Origin: Thermoproteota archaeon
Lineage (GTDB): Archaea; Thermoproteota; Thermoprotei_A; Sulfolobales; Desulfurococcaceae
DNA length: 64,000 bases
NCBI GenBank assembly: GCA_030550615.1
Contig: JAUQPA010000001.1
Coordinates: forward strand, 16,031-80,030
Reading direction: 5' to 3'
This document shows positions 47,338 through 56,696 of the stretch, one piece after another; position 1 is the first letter of the stretch; every line of letters begins with the position of its first letter. The position numbers were made by a program, and so were the translations under genes. The notes below the pieces were generated by a model. It saw nothing but the letters and a program-made list of their open reading frames with translations. It had not been told where the DNA came from and did not search any database.

Positions 47338-48287
47338 TGAAAATCTCCGATTTATTATCACCATACAGGTGCTGCCCACACCTAGTAATCACCATTGGAA
47401 AAGGAGGTGTGGGTAAAACAACTGTTTCACTGCTCTTTGGGTTAATGTTATCTAGAATAGGGGAAACCATGGTTTTAAGCCTCGACCCAGCGAAACACCT
47501 GGTAAAATATGTTGGAAGAGACATCTTGGGCAAGGAAGTGGAAATAGAAAATAGACTGGTTTTAAAGCAACTAGATGTAGATAGAGAAATATCCAGGCAA
47601 TTGAATCAATACTCGGATACGCTCAAGGATCTTCTTCCATCTCTAAAAGTATTGAACATAGACAACGTCATCGACGTAGTTAAATTCATGCCTGGTGTTG
47701 AAGAAGAAGTTTTTCTTAGGATAATTCTTGAAGCCTACGAGCATGCTGATTACAACTTCATTGTCATAGATACACCGCCAACGGGAGTAACTCTGAGAAC
47801 AATATATCTACCTGTCTTATACAAGATCTGGTTAGAGAAACTAGTTGAAGTAAGGGAGAGAATTCTATCACTAAAATACGCTATTGCAAAAACCCTGGGG
47901 CGCGAAGCAGATATTAGAGATAAGGCTTTATCACTACTACTGGAAATGAAGGAAAAATACATTAATTTAATTAACCTACTAAAGGATTCAACTAGAACCT
48001 CATATGTTCTAATTGCGACTCCTGAACCCCTACCTCTCTACGAGCTCAAAGAAACAATTAATTTCCTAGAGGAAAAGCTGCGTGCGAAGCCTAAAATGCT
48101 TGTTCTAAATAGAGTTCTACCACTGGAGATGGCGGAACGCATGGGGCTTAAAAACCAGCAGGAAAACATTATAACAGAGCTTTCATCATATAGAATTCCA
48201 ATGATTTTAATTAAATACCTGGGGAAACCCACGGAAAGCATTGATGATATTAGGAAACTAGAGGATTTAATTAAGGTGATTTGGTGA
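47337..48287 (+). CDS. ArsA/Get3-like ATPase
   Basis: About 316 residues. P-loop GKGGVGKTTVS with the deviant-Walker lysine, switch I-like LDPAKH, and VIDTPPTGVTLR (switch II) define the ArsA/TRC40 family. A single ATPase half of this size resembles Get3, which targets tail-anchored proteins, more than the double ArsA arsenite pump subunit. No CxxC dimer motif is seen except a CC pair near the N-terminus. GTG 47337 fits the GGAGG spacing; ATG 47331 is possible. Confidence 0.85.
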   Translation: MKISDLLSPYRCCPHLVITIGKGGVGKTTVSLLFGLMLSRIGETMVLSLDPAKHLVKYVGRDILGKEVEIENRLVLKQLDVDREISRQLNQYSDTLKDLLPSLKVLNIDNVIDVVKFMPGVEEEVFLRIILEAYEHADYNFIVIDTPPTGVTLRTIYLPVLYKIWLEKLVEVRERILSLKYAIAKTLGREADIRDKALSLLLEMKEKYINLINLLKDSTRTSYVLIATPEPLPLYELKETINFLEEKLRAKPKMLVLNRVLPLEMAERMGLKNQQENIITELSSYRIPMILIKYLGKPTESIDDIRKLEDLIKVIW

Positions 48288-48958
48288 GCTTCGAAGAATT
48301 TCTCGTAGTGTATGGAATAATAATATTTATAGCGATTCTCGGTGCAGCTTCCGCTATTTGGTTCTTTAGAGTCAGGCGTAAGCTAATTATTTTACTGAGA
48401 GATACAGCTATTTTACTGGAGAAACACTATAACCCATCATCGAAGGAATACCAATGGCTAGGCTACTTGGTTGGTTATAAAGCTAGGTATATACTACCTG
48501 GGAAGCACGTAGTCTACGTGATGTTAACTACTGTCCCCAAGCACTCCCTCATATATTATCCAATAGCTAAGATCGCTGGAAGAAAAGATAGACTCGAGAT
48601 AGCTGTTAAACCACACGATCGAATAGTCCCCAGCGAATTCTACCTTGTTAAAAAGAACAGTTTGATCGATAGAGCTGTTCTAAGAAACTCTGCGGGAGAC
48701 AAGTTGAACCAAATGTTTACCAGGGAGTTGAAGGGATACTACAATTACGTTGTTTATTACGACGATGAAAAAATTTACGATAAAATAGTAAAACTCGCTG
48801 AAAAAACAAATCTACCAATAACCTTAATAATGATGCGTCCAAGCGAGAACATTATATCAGCAACGTATGAACTATCCTTAAATACTCTCGAAGAATTTCT
48901 AAAATTTAGTGATACGTTAGTAAGAGAACTAACACTTCCTAAAGCTTTGAAAAAATAA
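48284..48958 (+). CDS. Membrane-anchored protein following the ArsA-like ATPase
   Basis: About 224 residues: one N-terminal membrane helix (about 8-28), a basic stretch (RVRRK), then a soluble alpha/beta domain with several strands and a helical end. Not recognised. GTG 48284 follows AAGGTGA and overlaps the ATPase stop. As the only membrane protein of the trio it could be the docking partner of the ATPase. Confidence 0.6.
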   Translation: MSFEEFLVVYGIIIFIAILGAASAIWFFRVRRKLIILLRDTAILLEKHYNPSSKEYQWLGYLVGYKARYILPGKHVVYVMLTTVPKHSLIYYPIAKIAGRKDRLEIAVKPHDRIVPSEFYLVKKNSLIDRAVLRNSAGDKLNQMFTRELKGYYNYVVYYDDEKIYDKIVKLAEKTNLPITLIMMRPSENIISATYELSLNTLEEFLKFSDTLVRELTLPKALKK

Positions 48959-49014
48959 CGAGAAAAAATACTTTTTACTTACACCATGGTTTTTAGTTAA
49001 ATCAGGGGAAGCAA

Positions 49015-49974
49015 ATGAAAGTTGTCTATATGTTTGAACCACATAGAGCAGGATTAGAGATCCTCGATAAGCATAAGATAAACTACATTTACTACCCGGG
49101 GAGGGAAGCACCCCGCGACTGGCTTGAGAAAGAGCTAGTTGATGCTTTAATACTAGTTGCAGCACCTTATAACATCGTTGATAAATCCGTGTTAGAGCTG
49201 GGTAAACAATTGAAACTAATAATTATCCAAGGATCAGGATTAGATAAAGTCGACATAGATGCCGCCACTAGTAGAGGTATTTACGTTGCAAATGCACCGG
49301 ATTACATTGCGGAAACCGTTGCTGATCACATCATGGCGCTCATACTTGCACACTATAGGAATATTGTGAAAGGAGATAGATACATCAGGGATAAGAAATG
49401 GGTTGGCGGAATACACCATAGTTTAATCGGACATGTTCTGCGAGGTAAACGAGTTGGAATAATTGGAATGGGTAGAATAGGAGCTGCTCTAGCTAGGAGA
49501 CTTAAGCCGTTTGGGGCTGAAATAGTGTACTGGGATCGAAGAGTAAAACCCGAAATAGAACATGCTCTTGAAATACAACGATTAGACCTAGATCAACTCA
49601 TTGAGACAAGCGATGTTATCGCTATTACAATAGCACTTACCCCTGAAACCAGAAGGTTGCTTAACAGGGAGAGAATATATAGAGTTAAAAAAGGTGCGTT
49701 AATTGTAAATACCGCGAGGGGGCCTATTATAGACGAAGAAGCATTAATTGAGAGACTAAAATCGGGAGAAGTATACGCAGCCCTCGATGTATTCGAAAAA
49801 GAACCCTTGCCACATGACAACCCACTAATAAATCTCGACAACGTAATTCTAACGCCTCATCTAGGTGGATTTTCATGGGAGGCGCTAGCTGATACATCGA
49901 AATTCGTTGCGGAGTGCATAGTTAAATATATCAAAGAAGGGCGTCTGCCCGATACTGTGGTTAACAAGATTTAA
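49015..49974 (+). CDS. D-2-hydroxyacid dehydrogenase (glyoxylate/3-phosphoglycerate type)
   Basis: A 319-residue D-isomer-specific dehydrogenase. The Rossmann motif is GIIGMGRIGAALARR; the catalytic Arg, Glu and His lie in NTARG, DVFEKEP and TPHLGG. There is no ACT domain, so serine-regulated SerA is unlikely. It reduces glyoxylate or another 2-oxoacid, or oxidises 3-phosphoglycerate; the substrate is not resolved. Confidence 0.85.
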   Translation: MKVVYMFEPHRAGLEILDKHKINYIYYPGREAPRDWLEKELVDALILVAAPYNIVDKSVLELGKQLKLIIIQGSGLDKVDIDAATSRGIYVANAPDYIAETVADHIMALILAHYRNIVKGDRYIRDKKWVGGIHHSLIGHVLRGKRVGIIGMGRIGAALARRLKPFGAEIVYWDRRVKPEIEHALEIQRLDLDQLIETSDVIAITIALTPETRRLLNRERIYRVKKGALIVNTARGPIIDEEALIERLKSGEVYAALDVFEKEPLPHDNPLINLDNVILTPHLGGFSWEALADTSKFVAECIVKYIKEGRLPDTVVNKI

Positions 49975-50122
49975 GCCCGCGTTCGATCAAAAACCTCGAG
50001 GAAGAATAGTTTAATTACCACTATTAGCTAAGTATTTTCAATCTAGATCAATATTTAACTACATGGAAAACAACGTAATCGCTATGCAAGTAAAAGCTTT
50101 ATTCTTCGCAGAAAGAGGAATA

Positions 50123-50197
50123 TGGGGCCGCGGGGATTTGAACCCCGGGCCACGGGGGCCCAAGCCCCGCATCCTAGCCAGGCTAGACGACGGCCCC
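50123..50197 (-). tRNA. tRNA-Pro (anticodon TGG), no intron
   Basis: Reverse complement: acceptor GGGGCCG/CGGCCCC, discriminator A, anticodon stem CGGGG/CCCCG around CTTGGGC, T-loop TTCAAAT. The 75-nt gene does not encode CCA. The prolyl-tRNA synthetase gene is also in the window. Confidence 0.94.
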
Positions 50198-50239
50198 GGG
50201 TTATCCTATAATTCATAATGAATACATGGGGTTTAAATC

Positions 50240-51238
50240 TTATAAAGTAAATATTTTACTTGCTTCATGTTTATATAGTGTTATATTCTTGGTTTCAACG
50301 GGGTTAAGCCCCCTGATCTCAGCGAGCATGCTACTTGATAATCCTAATATCAGGCTTCCATACATGAGCTTCTCAAGCGTATTGTTGCCGTCTAGCGTGA
50401 ACTTATATAGTTTTGTGTCGTATTGTAGGTATATTTTTTCCATGAAATCCACGAGTTTATTCCCTATCGCGTCGCTTGGATCAACTATTTCCAGAACACA
50501 GAACTTCCTAGGTACCGGGTGCTCGTACCCAACTATGTCATTGTGCATCCACTCGGGTGCAACATCAACTTTAGCAATTAATTTGCTATTTTCATTGAAT
50601 TCGTTTTTCCCCCTCACAGCTAAGGGTTCCAGGGGTGAGTGTGTTGCTATTATAAATAACCTCTCATCGCTAACTACGTGTTTGTAAAGCCACTTGGAAA
50701 CATCTTCAGCTATTGATTTCGCTTTCTTGATACTTACTTCTAGAAACAGTAGACTTCTGGAGGCGTCTTCCCTTGAATAAACTCCGTATCCGCTTGAATC
50801 AAGTAAACCCAATATGCTGTAAAGCATTGATGGTAGCGACGCCCTTGGCGGTAATCCACTTGGAATAGAGATATGCGTTAAACCAAGCTTCGAGGATTCA
50901 TCTCTGAGATATCCTCCACTTGATACAGTAACTATTCTTCCTTTAGTATTTAAAGCCTGCTTGAGAGCAGCTAGTGTTTCAACGGTGTTTCCACTGTAGC
51001 TGATTATAAGGATCAATGTATTTTCATCAATAAACCTAGGTAAAACATGTGATTTAATAGTATATACCGGGATACCTCCGCTTGCTGAGTGTAGAACTTG
51101 TAGATAATCTCCTACTATGCCGCTTCCACCCATACCAACAACTACGATTTCATTAAATGATCCTTCGACGAAGTATTTCCCCCATGTTTCAATCGCGTCT
51201 CTGATTTGCTTAGGCCAATTCAAATACGCATCGATCAC
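50240..51238 (-). CDS. Bifunctional phosphoglucose/phosphomannose isomerase
   Basis: About 332 residues with two SIS domains: VVGMGGSGIVGDYL, IISYSGNTVETLAAL, and HNDIVGYEHP near the active-site glutamate and histidine. This is the crenarchaeal PGI/PMI family, which converts glucose-6-P or mannose-6-P to fructose-6-P and would follow beta-phosphoglucomutase in this organism. GTG 51238 follows AAGGTG by five bases. Confidence 0.9.
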   Translation of the reverse strand: MIDAYLNWPKQIRDAIETWGKYFVEGSFNEIVVVGMGGSGIVGDYLQVLHSASGGIPVYTIKSHVLPRFIDENTLILIISYSGNTVETLAALKQALNTKGRIVTVSSGGYLRDESSKLGLTHISIPSGLPPRASLPSMLYSILGLLDSSGYGVYSREDASRSLLFLEVSIKKAKSIAEDVSKWLYKHVVSDERLFIIATHSPLEPLAVRGKNEFNENSKLIAKVDVAPEWMHNDIVGYEHPVPRKFCVLEIVDPSDAIGNKLVDFMEKIYLQYDTKLYKFTLDGNNTLEKLMYGSLILGLSSSMLAEIRGLNPVETKNITLYKHEASKIFTL

Positions 51239-51336
51239 GATAAACACCTTTCCATAAACTTTAACTATGTAGTATTAAACATTATTTACAATAAAAATCC
51301 CAGGTTAAATATTGATTAACGTGATAAGTGGCAGCC

Positions 51337-51996
51337 ATGGACTCAGACAACGTCTTACGTGAGTTATCATATGGTAGAAATATAGTAATGTCTTATTTAA
51401 CCAACACCATGCTCAAAATGCTATTTACCATAGTTTCAAATGCTATTAGGGAAAAGAGAGAACTGGTAGTTGTCGATGAAAGCAAATACGTTGCAAGGTA
51501 TATCCCGCTTGAGCTTGTTGAAAGTATTCTTGTTGTCAATAATATTGAAGAGGCATGTAATGAAGAGAACTTGTTTTCAATAGTATTCATGCCCAGAGAC
51601 CTACGTAAACTAACCTATTGCAGAGCTAGAGATGTATTGGTATTTACAAAACCCATTAGAATACATAATTTCAGGGAATACGTTAAATACTACCTTGAAA
51701 AAGTTGCTGAAGGAAACGAATATGTGTTAAAATCACCTACTAAAGGAGTAACATATAGATTTAAAATAAATAAAGGCAAGCTAGAGTTAATTGAGAAACC
51801 AGCTGGAATTCTGGGCCAAGCGTATGAAATTATAAAAAACACGATGTCAATGTATGGTGATACCACAGTAAGAGATATTGTAGTAATACTCACTAAAGAA
51901 ATAGGTGTTGATAAAAAAGAAGCAAGGAAAATACTAGTGGATTTAGCTCGAAGAGGTTATATCCGGGTTCATAAAGGTAGAATTACACTAGCTTAA
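51337..51996 (+). CDS. Unknown protein with a C-terminal winged-helix
   Basis: About 219 residues. The N-terminal 150 residues are alpha/beta without a recognised motif; the last 60 (GDTTVRDIVVILTKEIG, then KKEARKILVDLARRGYIRV) look like a winged helix-turn-helix. ATG 51337 is chosen; GTG 51328 is in frame. Its stop overlaps that of the convergent gene. DNA or RNA binding is plausible but not shown. Confidence 0.6.
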   Translation: MDSDNVLRELSYGRNIVMSYLTNTMLKMLFTIVSNAIREKRELVVVDESKYVARYIPLELVESILVVNNIEEACNEENLFSIVFMPRDLRKLTYCRARDVLVFTKPIRIHNFREYVKYYLEKVAEGNEYVLKSPTKGVTYRFKINKGKLELIEKPAGILGQAYEIIKNTMSMYGDTTVRDIVVILTKEIGVDKKEARKILVDLARRGYIRVHKGRITLA

Positions 51997-52460
51997 CTAC
52001 GTGCAAGTGATTCATCGAAAAGTATTTTCATTAATCCAAGTTTCTTAAACACCAAATTTACGTAGTCGTCGATAATTTGTCTAGACACCCCCATTTTTTC
52101 AGCACGCGTTAATACAATATTCTCAACAATAGAGTATTTTTGATACCTCTCGTTGAGTTCCTTCCACGGAATATTCGTCATGGCTTTTAAAACTTCGCCG
52201 TCAACAGGTAGAATATCTTTAACCATCATGAACGCAAGAATAGGGTACCCTACATACCCTCTGTAAATTGTTCCATTATCATTACTGTAGACCCTAAACA
52301 CTTGGTTTCCTTCGTTAATTACAACTACTTTGTATTCCTTATCCCCCATGCTTGATACCACGGAGGCTTCGATATCAGATAATATTGATATCCTTTCGTC
52401 TCCAACAGCTCCAATAGCTTCTAGAACTTTTATTCTAGGTGGTTTAGATAGAAGTTTCAT
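51993..52460 (-). CDS. Unknown conserved-looking protein
   Basis: A 155-residue soluble protein, not recognised. It starts with LSKPPRIKVLEAIGAVGDERI, has a strand-rich middle (YKVVVINEGNQVFRVYSND) and a helical C-terminus. AAGGTG precedes ATG 52460. It is divergent from the DUF2258 gene and convergent with the winged-helix gene. Confidence 0.6.
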   Translation of the reverse strand: MKLLSKPPRIKVLEAIGAVGDERISILSDIEASVVSSMGDKEYKVVVINEGNQVFRVYSNDNGTIYRGYVGYPILAFMMVKDILPVDGEVLKAMTNIPWKELNERYQKYSIVENIVLTRAEKMGVSRQIIDDYVNLVFKKLGLMKILFDESLARS

Positions 52461-52629
52461 TCTCTATTAACACCTTTCTTTGTAAGTAATTGGAGCTCAA
52501 TAACCTGCTCCAATACATTTATTAAGTCAACTATGACTATATATTTTTACAAACCAGTGATCCCATTTAAACAAATAGAATTTTTATAAATAATATTAAA
52601 TATATATTATATTACATGTGGTGAGTTCT

Positions 52630-53448
52630 ATGGGAGAAGCTTCTTCAGTGAGGGAACTAAGTAGCGGTTTAATTATTGCAGGAGCCTACGCGGATAAAAT
52701 AAGGAGAACTCTCTTTGCTCAACTACGTGACTTAGTTAAGCAAGATAAAGAATTTGCTAGGGAAATTGCTCGTGCAACAGCGGAGTTAAACATAGTTCTA
52801 TACCGTATTCTAGTAGATGAACTTAAGTTAAGTAAAGGAGACGTGATTAGAGCTAGAATAAACTATTCCATCGACCTCAAGAACAAGAGGATCATATGGG
52901 ATTATAGATCACTTAAATTAGAAGTTTTTAGGAGAATACCGGATGAACAAGTATCGGAAACCGTGAATAATGTTGTAGCAAGCAAATTAGCTAAAATACT
53001 AGAGGAGTTTAAAATCGCACCTAAAATAGCTGAAGAAACAGTCAGATCATTCGAAGTAAGCGAAGAGAAATACGAAGAGAAACCCCCGCCTCAACTAGAG
53101 AAACCCCCGACACCACCTGCTCCAGCTACGCTAAGTGAAATTATTGGTTCAGTGGATTTAATCGGGGAAACTATTGAGGGAGGATTATTAGTCAAGTTCA
53201 CGAGTAGAGAGGGTTCATCGATCGGTATAGCAACAATATCTCCCAGTGGAGATGAACTAGTAATAGATGCTATTATAATACATGAAGGTGCATCTAGAAG
53301 ATACTTAGCTCGAACAAAGAGTAAAATAGACGCGTACAGGGATGATCCAGGCAGAATACTGCCCGAATTAGAGAAAGTATCGCCAACCGAGGTAACAAAG
53401 GAACAAGCTGAAAAACTAATTAGAGAAAAAATGCAGTCTCTGCTCTGA
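52630..53448 (+). CDS. DUF2258 family protein
   Basis: About 272 residues. The N-terminal part (SSGLIIAGAYADKIRRTLFA) matches the crenarchaeal DUF2258 family. A proline-rich linker (EKPPPQLEKPPTPPAPA, about 152-170) separates it from a C-terminal domain of about 100 residues with beta strands and a charged end. TTTTTATAAATA (52581-52592) is a probable promoter. The function is unknown; the xer gene follows after 83 bases. Confidence 0.72.
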   Translation: MGEASSVRELSSGLIIAGAYADKIRRTLFAQLRDLVKQDKEFAREIARATAELNIVLYRILVDELKLSKGDVIRARINYSIDLKNKRIIWDYRSLKLEVFRRIPDEQVSETVNNVVASKLAKILEEFKIAPKIAEETVRSFEVSEEKYEEKPPPQLEKPPTPPAPATLSEIIGSVDLIGETIEGGLLVKFTSREGSSIGIATISPSGDELVIDAIIIHEGASRRYLARTKSKIDAYRDDPGRILPELEKVSPTEVTKEQAEKLIREKMQSLL

Positions 53449-53531
53449 GGAAAATATACTATTTTTACATAATTAAGAAGCCCTCTCTTCTTTAAAGTGA
53501 AATTAATTGACATAATCTCATCGGGGTTTGA

Positions 53532-54527
53532 TTGCCAAAACTAGATCTCGGCGAAGCACCAGAAGGAATATTAGAGCTTAGTAACGAAGAAATAATCAGA
53601 GAATTTGAAGCAACTCTTCAAGCTGCAGGTGCATCCAAGGAAACAATTAAATCTTATATGTCTGCGATACGAGACTTCATGTCATTTATAGGTGAAAAGC
53701 CACTCCGCGAAGTAACATTAAAGGATGTAATAAACTGGAGAAACGAACGATTCACCAATGGATTCCCAGGGGCTAAAACAACTGATAAAAACAAGTGGCA
53801 GCTAACTCTACACTACTATACAATACTACTTAGAAGATTTTTCAAGTGGCTTGGTTTAAGAGTTAAAATACCTGGTGTTAAGAGAACTCCGGCAAGAATA
53901 GAGGCGCTTAGCGAGGAGGAAGTTGAAGCTCTGATGAAAATAGCGAGGAAACCCATGGATAAACTCATTCTCCAATTGATGTTAACTACCGGGCTACGTA
54001 GTAGGGAACTACTGGAGCTCAGAGTCGAAGACATTGATTTCAATAGAAGAGTTATCAGGGTTAGATCAGCTAAGTATGGAAAAGAAAGACTTGTAACAGC
54101 TCCCAGGGAAGTTTTTGAAATGATAGAAGCCTGGATAAGAGTAAATGACTTAAAGCCGAAGGACAAGATATTCAATATATCATATCCCGGATTATATAAG
54201 AAGCTGAAAAAACTCGCGATAAAAGCAGGCGTAGATCCCTCGAAGGTCAGACCACATGTTCTCAGGCACACATTTGCCACCATGGCTATTAGAAAAGGTC
54301 TTAGTTTACCAAGTCTACAGAGGTTGCTAGGACATAGCGATATAAGAACCACTCAAGTTTATCTTCATATAACTATTGATGATATCAAGCAAGAATACGA
54401 TGAGAAGATAGGAAGTGCTTTAAATAGAATTAAGCAATGCTATTCCTGCGGCAGAGGAGTTCCATTAGATGCTGTATTTTGCCCTTACTGTGGTGCACAA
54501 TTAATGACGGAGGAGGCAACCACGTAG
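53532..54527 (+). CDS. xerA: XerA-like tyrosine recombinase with C-terminal zinc ribbon
   Basis: A 331-residue recombinase. SAM-like N-terminal domain (residues 20-115) and catalytic domain with the Arg in TTGLRSRELLEL, Lys in SAKYGKERL, HVLRH, GHSDIRTT and nucleophile Tyr in TQVYLHIT. After residue 300 there is an added CYSCGRGVPLDAVFCPYCG zinc ribbon. Archaeal XerA resolves chromosome dimers at dif. No integration or phage genes are adjacent, so a housekeeping role is likely. Confidence 0.9.
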   Translation: MPKLDLGEAPEGILELSNEEIIREFEATLQAAGASKETIKSYMSAIRDFMSFIGEKPLREVTLKDVINWRNERFTNGFPGAKTTDKNKWQLTLHYYTILLRRFFKWLGLRVKIPGVKRTPARIEALSEEEVEALMKIARKPMDKLILQLMLTTGLRSRELLELRVEDIDFNRRVIRVRSAKYGKERLVTAPREVFEMIEAWIRVNDLKPKDKIFNISYPGLYKKLKKLAIKAGVDPSKVRPHVLRHTFATMAIRKGLSLPSLQRLLGHSDIRTTQVYLHITIDDIKQEYDEKIGSALNRIKQCYSCGRGVPLDAVFCPYCGAQLMTEEATT

Positions 54528-54534
54528 ATCCAAA

Positions 54535-54993
54535 TTATTCGATAATTCTTGCAATAACAATTCTCGGTATGCTCCTGTACTGGGGGTTTCTACTCACATA
54601 TTCTCTAACCATGTTCTCTCCATCTTCAATTGGGAAGGCGTCCTCGTAGTCCCTGATGGCATTCAATATTTCCTCTTCGAAAACAATTATATAAAGCGGG
54701 TTAACCGGTATGCTCCATTTTTCACCAGAGTATTTGATTTCGAATAGCTTATCAAGAAAGCTCTGATCATTAGAGTAGCTCTCACTTATTACTGCTCTGT
54801 AGTACTGTGTTATGTAATGTGCAACAATATACGCGATTAATTTATTTCCCTTGTATACTTTAAGAGTAGCTAGCTCGCTGTGATCTTCCAGGACAACATG
54901 TGGACCCTGCTCAATTAGGTATCCCGAATCACTTAGTTTCTCAATGAACCTATCGAGGTTCTTGACTTTATCGAATTCAATGATTTGCGCCAA
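54535..54993 (-). CDS. Unknown protein convergent with xerA
   Basis: A 152-residue acidic soluble protein, not recognised. It has a helical start (VKNLDRFIEKLSDSGYLI), a strand-rich middle and a C-terminal helix-strand end. TTG 54993 follows GGTGATAAC. It has the size of a small hydrolase or regulator, but no motif supports a role. Confidence 0.55.
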   Translation of the reverse strand: MAQIIEFDKVKNLDRFIEKLSDSGYLIEQGPHVVLEDHSELATLKVYKGNKLIAYIVAHYITQYYRAVISESYSNDQSFLDKLFEIKYSGEKWSIPVNPLYIIVFEEEILNAIRDYEDAFPIEDGENMVREYVSRNPQYRSIPRIVIARIIE

Positions 54994-55115
54994 CAGTTAT
55001 CACCTTAACCTACTCATTGAATAGCTAGTGAGCAATGTCTAATATACACTAATAATTCACAATATAATTAAACAATTATTGAAGCAATAGTTCATGCTTA
55101 AACGAGGAGAGCTTA

Positions 55116-56696
55116 TTGAGCATAGATGGAATTTTACCTGGAAGCTTAAAAGAAGCACAGATTGTTAAATACATGAAGAACGTGCTAGAGGATCTCTTAG
55201 ACCAAGTCTATGTTGTTAAAATACCAGTTTATGAATGGAGCTGGAATTGCCTGCTCGAAATTAACGGCACCGAGAAACCATGCATACTTTTACCATACAG
55301 TACGGAATTAGAGTTAATAATCAAACCCAGAGAAGTGCTAGTTGTCGAGAACACGAATTTCGTTGACAAGGCGAATATTGAAGATAAAGTTATTTTAGTA
55401 AAATACCCTAAAGATCCAATCGAGCTAAGATTCATTACCAATGTGATTAGTAAAAAGAACCCCAAGTTAATATTGCTGAATACAAATATGCCGGGATTAC
55501 TGAAAGCGGATGTTGTATTAAGCTCACTTGGATACACTTACGCACCCACATGTCCTCTGAAAACACCGGTGGTAAGTTTAGATGAAACATTAACTAAGGA
55601 ACTGATTACACGAGGAGGAGTAGTTAAAGCTGCATCTACAATTAGAGTTAATTATGGAAACATCATTGTAGGTTACCTCAACAGGGGAAGCGAATACAGT
55701 GTGCATGTGATTGCACACCACGATACTATTATAGGTGATTTCAGGTATTCCCCATCGTATTATTTACTTAAATTCATAGAGAGGATCAGTAATAAGGATC
55801 TTCCGGTGAATTTAACAATTATATCCTACACTGCTCGCGAGATAGGAGACGTGGAGTTCACCGAGTATCATTACTATTGGGGTGAAAGGTACTTGTTAAG
55901 AATCATGGAGAATAAGGGAGAGCTAGAGAGGACACTATACACTATCGCGATAGGTCCAATAAACATTAGTGGAGAATTGAAAGCAGTTTCCCACCCTGTT
56001 TTTCACAGGTATCTACATGATAAGAACGTGGTCATCGAGGATAACGCGTTTCTACTAGAATCCCATACATACATGGAGCACGGTATACCATCCATTACAT
56101 TTACAACCGAAACTTCACTGAGATACAGGAACTCGAATATTTCTTTCAACGCTGAGGAAACCCATGAAACTATAAAAAGAGCGATTGATCTAATGGAGAC
56201 ATTACTAAATAACATTAAGCCGAACGATATGTGGATCAAAGATGTCCACGAGCACGTTATCAACAAACTAGGAGAAACAGAGCTCGATGTGCGTGTAGAA
56301 GCAACTAGATTAATTGATTTAATGCATCAATTACCGGTTCCTGAAGGTGTGAAAGCCTTTACGAGAAGTGCTTATCGCACTTTTTACTATTACTGCCTAC
56401 AACCACTCGAACTATACGCTGAATCGGCGTTATTACCAAGCCTATCGAAGGTAAATTTGAAATCCCTAAGCAAAATAATCTCGGTGTGTAGAAGTTACTT
56501 GGTTATAGGCAATGAGAACGAGTATTTGGTTCTAGATGCATTACCACGTGAATTCATTGATCAATACATGAACTTGTTTCTCAAATATAATGTTAAAAAA
56601 TTAAGGAGCATTATAAATAATGAAATTATTAAAACTACTCGCAATAAGCTAGTGAGGTGTTGTAAAGATGTCGAAGAAAGCAATAGGGATCGATAA
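55116..56696 (+). CDS. M28-like (aminopeptidase-type) protein
   Basis: A 526-residue protein. VIAHHDT (H201-D203) resembles the first zinc ligands of M28 peptidases, with SYTAREIGD and ESHTYMEHGIPSITF further on in family order. The Glu-Glu pair that normally follows is RE-I here, so catalysis is doubtful. An N-terminal region of about 190 residues could hold an inserted PA-like domain. No signal peptide is seen. It overlaps proS by 29 bases. Confidence 0.6.
   Translation: MSIDGILPGSLKEAQIVKYMKNVLEDLLDQVYVVKIPVYEWSWNCLLEINGTEKPCILLPYSTELELIIKPREVLVVENTNFVDKANIEDKVILVKYPKDPIELRFITNVISKKNPKLILLNTNMPGLLKADVVLSSLGYTYAPTCPLKTPVVSLDETLTKELITRGGVVKAASTIRVNYGNIIVGYLNRGSEYSVHVIAHHDTIIGDFRYSPSYYLLKFIERISNKDLPVNLTIISYTAREIGDVEFTEYHYYWGERYLLRIMENKGELERTLYTIAIGPINISGELKAVSHPVFHRYLHDKNVVIEDNAFLLESHTYMEHGIPSITFTTETSLRYRNSNISFNAEETHETIKRAIDLMETLLNNIKPNDMWIKDVHEHVINKLGETELDVRVEATRLIDLMHQLPVPEGVKAFTRSAYRTFYYYCLQPLELYAESALLPSLSKVNLKSLSKIISVCRSYLVIGNENEYLVLDALPREFIDQYMNLFLKYNVKKLRSIINNEIIKTTRNKLVRCCKDVEESNRDR

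Noticed and set aside
53532-54527. Integrated virus or plasmid marked by the tyrosine recombinase
   Set aside because: No att-like tRNA duplication, phage or plasmid genes nearby; the protein fits chromosomal XerA.
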